Assembly (NCBI RefSeq): GCF_010500845.1
Contig: NZ_JAAAMI010000008.1
Coordinates: 39,662-103,661, forward strand
Length of the DNA stretch: 64,000 bases
Direction: 5' to 3'
Source of the DNA: Flagellimonas sediminis
GTDB lineage: Bacteria > Bacteroidota > Bacteroidia > Flavobacteriales > Flavobacteriaceae
Shown: positions 54,402 to 62,492 of the stretch, piece after piece
How the letters are laid out: the number at the start of each line of letters is the position of its first letter
Numbering within the stretch: position 1 is the first letter of the stretch
Made by a program: the position numbers and the translations under genes
Notes under the pieces: generated by a model
The model's database searches: none
The model's input: only the letters and a program-made list of their open reading frames with translations
Told to the model about the DNA's origin: nothing

Positions 54402-55670
54402 TTATTTTTGAAGAATTCCTTTTTTCAAAATCTGTCCAAAATGGTACATATCCTCATAGGAACAATAAAAAGGTGCCGGGGCCAAACGAATTACGTTAGG
54501 TTCGCGCCAATCGGTGATGACTCCCTGTTTCATCAAATAATCAAACAGCGACCTTCCTTCCCCATGCAAAAGAACCGATAATTGGCAGCCCCTATCCTGA
54601 GGGGTGATAATTTCAAAAGTGCTATCCACTTGCGCATCAATATCCTGTAGGATAAACTCCAGATAGGCCACTATTTGCTTCTGTTTTTTGATGAGTGCCT
54701 CCATACCCACCTCATCAAAAAGTTCCAACGAGGCCAAGTAAGGTGCCAACGAAAGTATAGGTGGATTGCTCAATTGCCAGGCATCTGCCGTTTCAGTAGG
54801 GTCAAACTCGGGCTTCATCAAAAAACGGGTTTCTTTTTTGGTTCCCCACCAACCTTCAAATCGGGGAATATCCGACTTGCCCAAATGTTTTTCGTGAACA
54901 AAGATTCCAGAGGCGTTCCCAGGACCGCTGTTCATGTATTTGTAACTGCACCAAGCCGCAAAATCGGCACCCCAATCGTGCAGGGACAATTCCACATTAC
55001 CCACGGCATGGGCCAAATCCCATCCTACAAAGGCACCAACGGATTTACCTGCTTTGGTAATGGCTTTCATATCCAAAACCTGCCCATTGTAATAGTTGAC
55101 ACCACCCATCAACACCAAGGCCAACTCATCGCCCACTTCATTGATTTTCTGAAGAATATCCTCGGTACGCCAGGCATGTTCCCCTTCCCGTTTTTTTGCT
55201 TCGACAATGGCATCCTTGGGATCAAAACCATGAAACCTTACTTGGCTCTGCAACATATATTGATCGGATGGAAAGGCCTTTTCCTCGCAAAGGATCTTAA
55301 ACCGTTTTGCGGTAGGCTTGTAAAAGGAAACCATCAACAAATGAAGGTTTACCGTCAAGGTGTTCATCACAGAAATTTCCTTGGGTTTTGCACCTACCAA
55401 CTTACCGAGTCCGGCAGCCAAACGCTCATGATAGTCCCACCACGGTTTATCGGCATAAAAGTGACCCTCTACGGCCAAATCCCGCCAATCCTTCATTACC
55501 TCGTCCACAAACCGTTGGGCACGCTTGGGCTGCAATCCTAGGGAATTACCCGTAAAATAGATGACATCCTTTGCGTTTACCTGAGGATAATGAAACTCAT
55601 TCCGGTATTGGGCAAGGGCATCGGTAGCATCCAATTGTTGTGCAAATTCAAGCGTATTTTGAAAGGTCAT
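54402..55670 (-). CDS. kynU: Kynureninase
   Basis: KynU cleaves 3-hydroxykynurenine to 3-hydroxyanthranilate and alanine with PLP. The 422 residues have FTGNSLGLQPKRAQRFVDE, GHFYADKPWWDYHERLA, VGWDLAHAVGNVELSLHDWG and the PLP-lysine region AAWCSYKYMNSGPGN. VIRLAPAPFYCSYEDM is a C-terminal signature. Together with kmo it makes the hydroxykynurenine part of the tryptophan-to-NAD route. The other steps (tryptophan dioxygenase, formamidase, HAAO) are not in the window. The MFS gene follows. Confidence 0.95.
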   Translation of the reverse strand: MTFQNTLEFAQQLDATDALAQYRNEFHYPQVNAKDVIYFTGNSLGLQPKRAQRFVDEVMKDWRDLAVEGHFYADKPWWDYHERLAAGLGKLVGAKPKEISVMNTLTVNLHLLMVSFYKPTAKRFKILCEEKAFPSDQYMLQSQVRFHGFDPKDAIVEAKKREGEHAWRTEDILQKINEVGDELALVLMGGVNYYNGQVLDMKAITKAGKSVGAFVGWDLAHAVGNVELSLHDWGADFAAWCSYKYMNSGPGNASGIFVHEKHLGKSDIPRFEGWWGTKKETRFLMKPEFDPTETADAWQLSNPPILSLAPYLASLELFDEVGMEALIKKQKQIVAYLEFILQDIDAQVDSTFEIITPQDRGCQLSVLLHGEGRSLFDYLMKQGVITDWREPNVIRLAPAPFYCSYEDMYHFGQILKKGILQK

Positions 55671-55713
55671 ATGTTAAGGTTTGCATCAAAAATACAATTT
55701 GTGATGGTATTTA

Positions 55714-56181
55714 TTACTCTAGGCGCATTTCGATGATATGCTTTTTAAATCCTACTTTTTCATACGCTTTTATGGCGCCCACATTGTCATTGTACACCGT
55801 TAACCTTATTTCCTTGAAACCCTGCTCTTGGGACCATTTTTTGAGGGCATCCACCACTAAGGCGTTGATACCTTGCCCCCGATAATCTTCATCTGTGAAC
55901 ATAAAACCCAAATAAGCATAGAACTCATGGTCCAAGTATTGCCTCGCCGGTTTGGCAATGGCATAGCCAGAGGACACAATTTTGCCATCCGCTTCGGCAA
56001 CCACCACGCATGAATTTGGATCCTGAACCATTTTTTCCAGGTCGTAGTAACTCACCTTACCTTGCCTTATGGTCACATCGAAGGGTCGTTCAGCTTCAAC
56101 GATACCTTGTTCAAAGTTCAATAGAACAGGTAGGTCTTGCAAAGTGGCACGGCGTATTTGTATTTTAGAGGAGGACATCAT
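55714..56181 (-). CDS. GNAT-family N-acetyltransferase
   Basis: I start at the ATG at 56181 (MMSSSKIQIRRATLQDLPV), giving 155 residues; a 21-residue extension upstream is rejected because it overlaps the divergent promoter region. The GNAT fold is clear: the AcCoA-binding motif LGFMFTDEDYRGQGINALVV and the C-terminal LTVYNDNVGAIKAYEKVGFK. The target amine is unknown. It is divergent from the O-methyltransferase with a 61-base gap. Confidence 0.9.
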   Translation of the reverse strand: MMSSSKIQIRRATLQDLPVLLNFEQGIVEAERPFDVTIRQGKVSYYDLEKMVQDPNSCVVVAEADGKIVSSGYAIAKPARQYLDHEFYAYLGFMFTDEDYRGQGINALVVDALKKWSQEQGFKEIRLTVYNDNVGAIKAYEKVGFKKHIIEMRLE

Positions 56182-56194
56182 GTACCAGGTTGAT

Positions 56195-56229
56195 TTGATA
56201 TTCCAATGTAGTTCTTTTCTATATTTTTG
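56195..56229 (+). promoter_or_regulatory. Likely promoter for the O-methyltransferase gene
   Basis: TATTTTTG at 56222-56229 matches TANNTTTG and ends 13 bases before the ATG. A TTG at 56195-56197 lies 24 bases upstream, one base beyond the usual range. Confidence 0.55.
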
Positions 56230-56242
56230 CGAAAACTTGTAC

Positions 56243-56884
56243 ATGCATTTCCTATCACCTTTATTGGAAAATTATATTGCCAACCACTCGGAACCGGAAC
56301 CGCAGTTGTTAACCGATCTGACCCGAGAGACCCATTTAAAGGTAGTACAAGCGCGCATGATCACCGGTCATTTTCAGGGAAGGGTCTTGAGCATGCTCTC
56401 CAAAATCATCAATCCTAAATATATTTTGGAAATTGGGACCTATACGGGCTATTCTGCCCTTTGTTTGGCAGAAGGGCTACAAAAAAATGGGGAACTGCAC
56501 ACCATTGAGGTGAACGAGGAACTGCATCAACTCCAACGAAAATATTTTGATAAAAGCGGTTTTGGAGACCAGATTTTCCAACATACAGGTGATGCTTTGG
56601 ATCTGGTCCCCGCTTTGGAAAAGACCTTTGACCTGGTTTTTATCGATGCCCAAAAAGTGAATTACGACGCCTATTTTGAAGTTGTGATGACTAAAGCAAA
56701 ATCGGGAAGCATCATTTTGTCGGACAATGTATTATGGTCCGGAAAAGTGGTGGAGCCCCTGCAAAAAGGTGACAAAGCCACGGAAGCATTACTGGCCTAC
56801 AATGAAAAATTGAAAACCGACCCTAGAGTGGAAACGGTTCTTCTACCGATTAGGGATGGGCTGACGTTAAGCCGGGTGCTATAA
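56243..56884 (+). CDS. SAM-dependent O-methyltransferase
   Basis: The 213-residue enzyme belongs to the catechol/caffeoyl-CoA O-methyltransferase family 3. The start ATG at 56243 gives MHFLSPLLENYIANHSE; a long upstream frame covers the GNAT start and is rejected. SAM-binding motif I is ILEIGTYTGYSALCLA, motif II is LHTIEVNEELHQ, and the metal and catalytic region is DLVFIDAQKVNYDAYFE, followed by SIILSDNVLWSGKV. The substrate is unknown. Its 3' end overlaps the convergent PAP2 gene by 35 bases. Confidence 0.93.
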   Translation: MHFLSPLLENYIANHSEPEPQLLTDLTRETHLKVVQARMITGHFQGRVLSMLSKIINPKYILEIGTYTGYSALCLAEGLQKNGELHTIEVNEELHQLQRKYFDKSGFGDQIFQHTGDALDLVPALEKTFDLVFIDAQKVNYDAYFEVVMTKAKSGSIILSDNVLWSGKVVEPLQKGDKATEALLAYNEKLKTDPRVETVLLPIRDGLTLSRVL

Positions 56885-57422
56885 AACGGTTATACAATCC
56901 GTGGAACAATATTCCTGAAAAGACACCAACTAGTGATCCCACTATAATGTCAATAGGAAAATGTACCCCTACATAAATCCGGCTCATACAAAACAAAAGG
57001 GGCCAAAGAAAGAAAAGGGAAGCCCATTTTATCTTCCTCCTTAAAAATAGGAACACCAAGGTGGTTATGGAAAACGAACTGGAGGCATGTCCCGAAAAGA
57101 AACTATAATCCGTCGGGCTTTTTAAAATTCTTATAATCGTATTGATTTCTTCCGTATTGTTGGGACGAAGTCGGGCCACGGAAATCTTGGTCCAATGGGT
57201 AATCAGGGTGATGAATACCACCAATCCCATAATCGTGAAAAACTTATACAGGGCTTCCTTTCTGTCAAACTTTTGGAACAACAGGTAAAGGAAAAGCAAA
57301 AAGAGGGGAATCCAAGTGGTTATGTTGGTAACTGTGGACCAAAATCCATCATACCGTTCTATGCCCAAACTGTTGAGATACACAAACGTATCCCGGTCCC
57401 ATTTGAGCAAATCTTCCCACAT
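56850..57422 (-). CDS. PAP2-family phosphatase
   Basis: The 190-residue membrane protein has all three phosphatase motifs: KISVARLRPN, SFFSGHASSSF (the PSGH-type motif), and SRIYVGVHFPIDIIVG. About five or six membrane segments surround them. It would remove phosphate from undecaprenyl diphosphate, phosphatidic acid or a similar lipid. It overlaps the convergent methyltransferase gene by 35 bases at the 3' end. The tatA-like gene lies 3 bases upstream on the same strand, so the two may share a transcript. Confidence 0.92.
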   Translation of the reverse strand: MWEDLLKWDRDTFVYLNSLGIERYDGFWSTVTNITTWIPLFLLFLYLLFQKFDRKEALYKFFTIMGLVVFITLITHWTKISVARLRPNNTEEINTIIRILKSPTDYSFFSGHASSSFSITTLVFLFLRRKIKWASLFFLWPLLFCMSRIYVGVHFPIDIIVGSLVGVFSGILFHGLYNRFIAPGLTSAHP

Positions 57423-57425
57423 GTA

Positions 57426-57695
57426 TTACTTGATGTCCCTTTTGATGGAGCCGGTAACCTCGTCCACATTTTTCTTCACCTCATTGAGTTCCTTACGAAT
57501 CTCCTTGGTGAAGTCCGTGTCGATATCCGCGCTTTTTTGGATTTCGCGCTTAATATCATCCGTGGCATCCTTCAGCTGGCGCATACCCTTGCCCAAACCT
57601 TTGGCAATACCAGGTATCTTATCCGCCCCGAACACCATCACCACAATAAATAGGATGAAAAATATCTCCGCTCCGCTAATGAATAGAAAATGCAT
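57426..57695 (-). CDS. tatA: TatA/TatE-family protein translocase
   Basis: The 89-residue protein starts at ATG 57695 (MHFLFISGAEIFFILFIVVM); a frame extending 10 residues further is rejected because it lacks the proper TatA start. A membrane helix (about 6-22) is followed by the hinge FGADKIPGIAKGLGKGM, the conserved F-G-x-x-x-x-P element, and an amphipathic helix with a charged tail (RQLKDATDDIKREIQK). It would oligomerise to move folded proteins across the membrane. TatC is not in the window. PAP2 follows after 3 bases. Confidence 0.92.
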   Translation of the reverse strand: MHFLFISGAEIFFILFIVVMVFGADKIPGIAKGLGKGMRQLKDATDDIKREIQKSADIDTDFTKEIRKELNEVKKNVDEVTGSIKRDIK

Positions 57696-57727
57696 ACAAC
57701 AAATATAATCAGAACTTATCAGCAAAA

Positions 57728-57760
57728 TAAAAAAAGCCCCGCGAAATCACGGGGCTCTTT
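57728..57760. terminator. Intrinsic terminator between tatA-like and M1 peptidase genes
   Basis: The stem AGCCCCG / CGGGGCT encloses eight bases, with an A-tract before and a CTTT run after. It works best on the minus strand, where it lies just after the M1 peptidase gene stop. Confidence 0.85.
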
Positions 57761-57776
57761 AACAGTCTTTTTTTGA

Positions 57777-60092
57777 TTATTTTCCTTTGATGTTCTCCTT
57801 GAACTTATCAAAGTCTGATTTCTCCTCTTTTTTAGGCCAAGAGTTGTTGGTGGTGTCTATATCGGCAGTTTCCAATTTTGGATCTACCACAATGCCCACC
57901 AATTCCTTTTGGGAAGAAATGACCCTTTTTACCTCGGCATCGTTCTTTCTCCAGATTTCTGGTGGGTAGGTCACATTTTCTTTGGTACCATCGGCATAGG
58001 TATACTCTACGATCAATGGCATGGGAACACCTCCTGGTTTATCAAAAGTGATCTCATAGAAGAATTTCGGCTCCTTCACTTTAGACCTTTCGGCCTCGGT
58101 CATGTTATCCATCATGAATTCCTTCAAATTTTGGGAAGTCTCCGTTGGGGATTTTCCTTTCAACTCTGGCATAAAATCCTCGCTATCTTCTTCCGCTAAA
58201 TATACCAATGGTGGAAGATCGGCCTCGGTAATGTTCCTATCGGCCATGTATTTTTCCATTTCCTTGGTTGGCTTGCTGGACACATAGTATTTTTTAACAC
58301 CCTTCACCCCGATATCCACATAATCCGTAGTGTAGAACCAAGCTCTCCAGAACCAGTCCAGATCCACGGCAGAGGCATCTTCCATGGTACGGAAGAAATC
58401 CTCAGGGGTTGGGTGTTTAAACATCCAACGCTGGGCATACGTTTTGAAAGCATGATCAAATAGTTCCTTACCCATAACGGTTTCCCTAAGGATATTAAGT
58501 GCAGTTGCCGGTTTGGCATAGGCATTGGGCCCCAATTGGTACACGTTTTCCGGGTTGGACATGATTGGAGAAATATATTTTTGATCTCCGGCCATGTAAG
58601 GTACAATAGCTGCAGGATTACCTCTTTGCGAAGGATATTTCTCATTTGGAGCAATTACACTTGGATTGTTGGCTCCGAAAGCCTGTTCGGCCAAATATTG
58701 CATAAAGGTATCTAGACCTTCATCCATCCATCCCCATTGACGCTCATCAGAGTTTACGATCATCGGGAAGAAGTTGTGGCCTACCTCATGGATGATCACA
58801 CTTATCATTCCGTATTTAACCCTATCGGAATAGGTACCATCCTCGTTAGGACGACCATAGTTCCAACAAATCATGGGATACTCCATACCTTGGTTTTTGG
58901 CATGCACCGAAATGGCCTTGTGGTATGGGTAATCAAAAGTATGCTCAGAATAGGTTTTTAAGGTCTGTGCCACTGCTTTGGTGGACAAATCTTCCCAAAG
59001 TGGGTTTCCTTCCTTTGGATACAAGGACACTGCCATTACATCTTTACCACCGATTTTAACGGCCTGCATGTCCCAGATAAACTTACGGGAAGTAGCAAAA
59101 GCATAATCCCTTACGTTGGTAGCCTTGAACTTCCACGTTTTGGTGTTGGTAGCAAATCCTTTTTCCGCAGCTTCGGCTTCTTGTTGGGTTACTATGATCA
59201 CGGGTTTGTCATAAGACTTCAGTGCTTCCTTGTAACGCTTCATCATATCCTTGGAGAATACTTCCTCCCTGTTCTGCAAAACACCTGTTCCGTCCAAAAC
59301 GTGGTCGGCAGGAACGGTTATGCTCACGTCATAGTTACCGAATGGGAGGGCAAACTCGCCGCTTCCCCAGAACTGATGGTTTTGCCATCCTTCCACATCA
59401 CTGTACACGGCCATTCTTGGGAAGAACTGTGCGATCACATAGGCACGGTTGCCGTCTTTTTCAAAATATTCGTATCCTGATCGGGCCCTGTTCACGGTAT
59501 GATCGGGAATGTTGTACCACCATTTTACGGAGAAGGACAATTTTTCACCGCTTTTCAACGGCTGTGGAATGTTCACGCGCATCATGGTTTGATTAATGGT
59601 ATAGGACAATGGCTTTCCACTGACATCTTTCACCCATTCAATATTGAAACCACCATCAAAAGGTTCGCTGATGAATGTTTCGGCGAAATTGCCTGCTGTG
59701 TAAGCAATGTTCACTCCGTTACCATCACGCAATGGGGATTTGGAATCCTTGGCACGGACATTCTGGTCCAATTGCACCCAAAGAAACTCTAGATCGTCCG
59801 GTGAATTATTGTGATAGGTGATGGTTTCCTCACCATAGATCTTGGCATTTTTATCGTCCAACTGTACATTGATCACGTAGTCTGCCTGTTGTTGATAGTA
59901 ATCAGGCCCCGGTGCCCCAGAAGCGGAGCGATAGGTGTTTGGAGTAGAAAACTCCTCGTACAATTGTTTAAACCTGCTTTGGTTATAGTGTCCAGGTTCC
60001 CTTTCGGTTTTTACGTCGCCTTCTTCCTGTGCCATTACCATGGCTCCCATTAGGAACAACACAGAAGCAATGCAATACTTGACTTTGTTCAT
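57777..60092 (-). CDS. M1-family metallopeptidase
   Basis: The 771-residue protein has a signal peptide (VKYCIASVLFLMGAMVMAQ). Its catalytic domain carries HEVGHNFFPMIVNSDERQWG, followed by WMDEGLDTFMQ: the HExxH-x18-E zinc site of M1 aminopeptidases. GMEYPMICWNYG corresponds to the GxMEN loop in a diverged form, so aminopeptidase activity is plausible but not assured. The N-terminal beta domain (about 60-290) is usual for the family. The protein should act in the periplasm or outside the cell. The DUF6702 gene, 61 bases upstream on the same strand, is its usual neighbour. Confidence 0.93.
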   Translation of the reverse strand: MNKVKYCIASVLFLMGAMVMAQEEGDVKTEREPGHYNQSRFKQLYEEFSTPNTYRSASGAPGPDYYQQQADYVINVQLDDKNAKIYGEETITYHNNSPDDLEFLWVQLDQNVRAKDSKSPLRDGNGVNIAYTAGNFAETFISEPFDGGFNIEWVKDVSGKPLSYTINQTMMRVNIPQPLKSGEKLSFSVKWWYNIPDHTVNRARSGYEYFEKDGNRAYVIAQFFPRMAVYSDVEGWQNHQFWGSGEFALPFGNYDVSITVPADHVLDGTGVLQNREEVFSKDMMKRYKEALKSYDKPVIIVTQQEAEAAEKGFATNTKTWKFKATNVRDYAFATSRKFIWDMQAVKIGGKDVMAVSLYPKEGNPLWEDLSTKAVAQTLKTYSEHTFDYPYHKAISVHAKNQGMEYPMICWNYGRPNEDGTYSDRVKYGMISVIIHEVGHNFFPMIVNSDERQWGWMDEGLDTFMQYLAEQAFGANNPSVIAPNEKYPSQRGNPAAIVPYMAGDQKYISPIMSNPENVYQLGPNAYAKPATALNILRETVMGKELFDHAFKTYAQRWMFKHPTPEDFFRTMEDASAVDLDWFWRAWFYTTDYVDIGVKGVKKYYVSSKPTKEMEKYMADRNITEADLPPLVYLAEEDSEDFMPELKGKSPTETSQNLKEFMMDNMTEAERSKVKEPKFFYEITFDKPGGVPMPLIVEYTYADGTKENVTYPPEIWRKNDAEVKRVISSQKELVGIVVDPKLETADIDTTNNSWPKKEEKSDFDKFKENIKGK

Positions 60093-60152
60093 TTTCTATT
60101 TGATTTTAAAACGGTGAAAAATAACGCATTTTAACCAATTGTTAACGTTACG

Positions 60153-60689
60153 TTATAAGTTTAACATTCCTTTATTATTCCCTTTGATGAGCACAAAACT
60201 TTTCTTGTGGCCGGCCCATTTTACATGCACCACGTTTTGCTGTTCATCAAAAAGGTCGGTCAATATCTCATTCTGTACCGAAATGGATTTGACATCATTT
60301 AGGTTAAGGTTGGGAATCTCGAGGTAACAAATGGCCACATCCTTATCGTACCGCTTGCCCAAAAAACTATAGTTCATAGGCTTTCCGTTGACCTCTACCA
60401 CAAATTTGGCCCGGAAATATTTCTCCAAATATTCATCTGCCAACTTGGATTCATTCGGGGTGGCCAATTGGGATCGGATGCCATAGCGTTCCTCCATCAG
60501 ATCATCAAGATCGTCAATAAAGATACGGCTCGTGATCTGGAAGGCCTTATCCTTTTCAGAATAGACCATATTGGTTACGCTTACATAAAATTTATGGACG
60601 GAGGTGAAGGACAGAAAGAGAACCATTGCCAGAGGCAACCAAATCATTCGTGCTTTTTTCATTCCCATCATATTGTTTTTAGACTCCAT
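60153..60689 (-). CDS. DUF6702 family secreted protein
   Basis: The 178-residue protein fits DUF6702: after an N-terminal anchor (MIWLPLAMVLFLSFTSVHKF) comes a beta-rich domain with FQITSRIFIDDLDDLMEERY and a C-terminal VHVKWAGHKKSFVLIKGNNK. Start is either at 60689 or at an internal ATG giving MKKARMIWLPLAM; I used the long one. It often stands next to M1 peptidases in flavobacteria, as here. A link to calcium or envelope stress has not been shown; the function is unknown. Confidence 0.85.
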   Translation of the reverse strand: MESKNNMMGMKKARMIWLPLAMVLFLSFTSVHKFYVSVTNMVYSEKDKAFQITSRIFIDDLDDLMEERYGIRSQLATPNESKLADEYLEKYFRAKFVVEVNGKPMNYSFLGKRYDKDVAICYLEIPNLNLNDVKSISVQNEILTDLFDEQQNVVHVKWAGHKKSFVLIKGNNKGMLNL

Positions 60690-60746
60690 TTGCTAGGGCA
60701 ATGTTACAGTTTTACCCAGTATTTAGCAATTTGCTTGCCAAAAACA

Positions 60747-61541
60747 TCAGTCCAGGTTGTTGTTTTTCCTATAGGCCCTACTCTTCTCCAACATAAAATC
60801 CCAGATCTTGAGTTTGTCATGGGTATCCACGGTGGACTGAAAAGCCTCATCCACCTCACAGAAATACATAAAATCATCAATTTTTTCCATCGGGATCTTC
60901 AATGTGGCCACAAAAAGGGAATCTACATAAAATTCCTGGACTCTCTGTGTCCTGGCGTACGCTTTGTCTACCTTAACCCGATTTTTTAACATCTTGGTAC
61001 GGCCTGTAATGGCATTGATCAGGGGATCCAAGGGCGGGCTCAAGATCATTCCCATATTGAATTTCCCCATGGTAGCCTGATCTAACATCCGTTCACTTTG
61101 GGTAGGAATCCGTTGGTGCGCATTGGGTAGTTTCAAAGCTTCTGCACTTACGTCCTTTTCTAACTTTAATTTACCCAAATCTTGTGTCAAATCCCCAGAA
61201 AGGTTATACGGACTTACCACCACCTCCTTAAGTTGGTTCACGAACGCCTCCATGGGCACTTCAATATAGCTCGCATGGTAGAGCACATCGGTCATCGGCA
61301 AGACTTTTTTCACAAACTGGATTGCGGAGAACACCAAGGTATCGTTCACCTGTACATCTATGGCAAACTTCCCCTCAAAATCGGTGATCACGGCCTGTTT
61401 AGAGGTAATGTTCTGGACCACTACGCCCACTACATCCTCATCTTCGCTCACCACCTTGCCATACAATGTTTTGCCATCCCCATCTTGGGCGCTGGCCAAA
61501 AACGTCATAAAGAAAGCCGTGCATACCCAAAGGTTTCTCAT
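60747..61541 (-). CDS. Carboxypeptidase-regulatory-like domain protein, paralogue 1
   Basis: The 264-residue secreted protein has a signal peptide (LWVCTAFFMTFLASA) and then a CarboxypepD_reg-like domain (about 26-115): LYGKVVSEDEDVVGVVVQNITS, AVITDFEGKFAIDVQVNDTLVF, and KEVVVSPYNLSGDL. The C-terminal half is helical and unrecognised. It is a diverged copy of the upstream gene at 61538-62278, and overlaps it by four bases. Such domains are found in SusC-like and T9SS-associated proteins; here they stand alone, perhaps as envelope adaptors. Confidence 0.85.
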   Translation of the reverse strand: MRNLWVCTAFFMTFLASAQDGDGKTLYGKVVSEDEDVVGVVVQNITSKQAVITDFEGKFAIDVQVNDTLVFSAIQFVKKVLPMTDVLYHASYIEVPMEAFVNQLKEVVVSPYNLSGDLTQDLGKLKLEKDVSAEALKLPNAHQRIPTQSERMLDQATMGKFNMGMILSPPLDPLINAITGRTKMLKNRVKVDKAYARTQRVQEFYVDSLFVATLKIPMEKIDDFMYFCEVDEAFQSTVDTHDKLKIWDFMLEKSRAYRKNNNLD

Positions 61542-62278
61542 TCTTCAAGAGTTTCCAAATAGGATTTACTTTGGGTCACCAGAAAATCGATCAATTGAAA
61601 TTCGTTCTCTTTTTTGAGTAGGGTCTGCGATGGAATCTTATCATCACAATACAGTAAAAAGGCATCTATTTTATCCTGTGGCAATTTTAGATCCACCACA
61701 AAGAACTCGTCGTCATACACATGGCGGAGGACTTCGCTCACTTTTAGGGGTTCCCTTTCTTCACCACTTTCCTCTTGTCGGGATTTGAAGAGTGCTTTAA
61801 AAATATTCACGAAATTGAGTCCATCCTGCATGCCGCGTACCGTTCTGGATTCCGCTACGTTCACCACCTCGGTATTCCTGTCTATCTCGTAGTTGAATTC
61901 CTTAAAATCCTCGTTCTTCACCTCCAAAAATTTGGCTTGGTTTTCTGGCGTTACCACTACCTCGTCCAACTCCCTTACCTTCTCGTTCACTTCTACCACC
62001 AAGCGGTTGTTCTGCAAGATTTCGGGGGTAATGGTCACCACTTCCAATTGGTAGTTTACTGCCGTGAACACCACTTTATCGCCCGCCTTCACCTCAATGG
62101 CAAATTCCCCATTATCATTGGTAATGGTAGCCTCGCCAGAGGTGGAGTTGATCACGTTCTCATTGGGCACATTGGAGCTACGGTACAGCACCTTGCCCCT
62201 GAGCAGTTGGCGGCTATCCTGTGCCAGGGACCAACCCGAGACCAGTAACGAGAACAAGATCAAGACAATTTTTTTCAT
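61538..62278 (-). CDS. Carboxypeptidase-regulatory-like domain protein, paralogue 2
   Basis: The 246-residue protein has a signal peptide (MKKIVLILFSLLVSGWSLAQ) and a domain of the same type as its neighbour: LRGKVLYRSSNVPNENVIN, ATITNDNGEFAIEVKAGDKV, and REL-DEVVVTPENQA. The C-terminal half differs but keeps the K-x-P-x-x-K-I-D pattern (LKLPQDKIDAFLLYCDD versus LKIPMEKIDDFMYFCEV), so the pair arose by tandem duplication. It precedes the other copy in transcription and overlaps it by four bases. Function unknown. Confidence 0.85.
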   Translation of the reverse strand: MKKIVLILFSLLVSGWSLAQDSRQLLRGKVLYRSSNVPNENVINSTSGEATITNDNGEFAIEVKAGDKVVFTAVNYQLEVVTITPEILQNNRLVVEVNEKVRELDEVVVTPENQAKFLEVKNEDFKEFNYEIDRNTEVVNVAESRTVRGMQDGLNFVNIFKALFKSRQEESGEEREPLKVSEVLRHVYDDEFFVVDLKLPQDKIDAFLLYCDDKIPSQTLLKKENEFQLIDFLVTQSKSYLETLEE

Positions 62279-62448
62279 AAGAGAGTGTTTAGCACACGTT
62301 AAAGAAAACCCTTGGTGCGGATATATAAAAGTGAAGGGGTTCTAAACTTTTGTTAATTCTACCTGCAAATATACCCAAAGGGATTTTTCCGTTCACCCCT
62401 GAATTTCGTGTTTTGACGGAAATTCATATAAATATGGAAGCATAACCT

Positions 62449-62456
62449 TAGATTTG
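62449..62456 (+). promoter_or_regulatory. Possible -7 box for the repetitive secreted protein gene
   Basis: TAGATTTG matches TANNTTTG and lies 36 bases before the GTG start. The nearest TTG upstream (62413-62415) is 33 bases away, outside the usual range. Confidence 0.4.
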
Positions 62457-62492
62457 CGGTTTACGTTTGGAAATCCTCAAATAACAAACACT

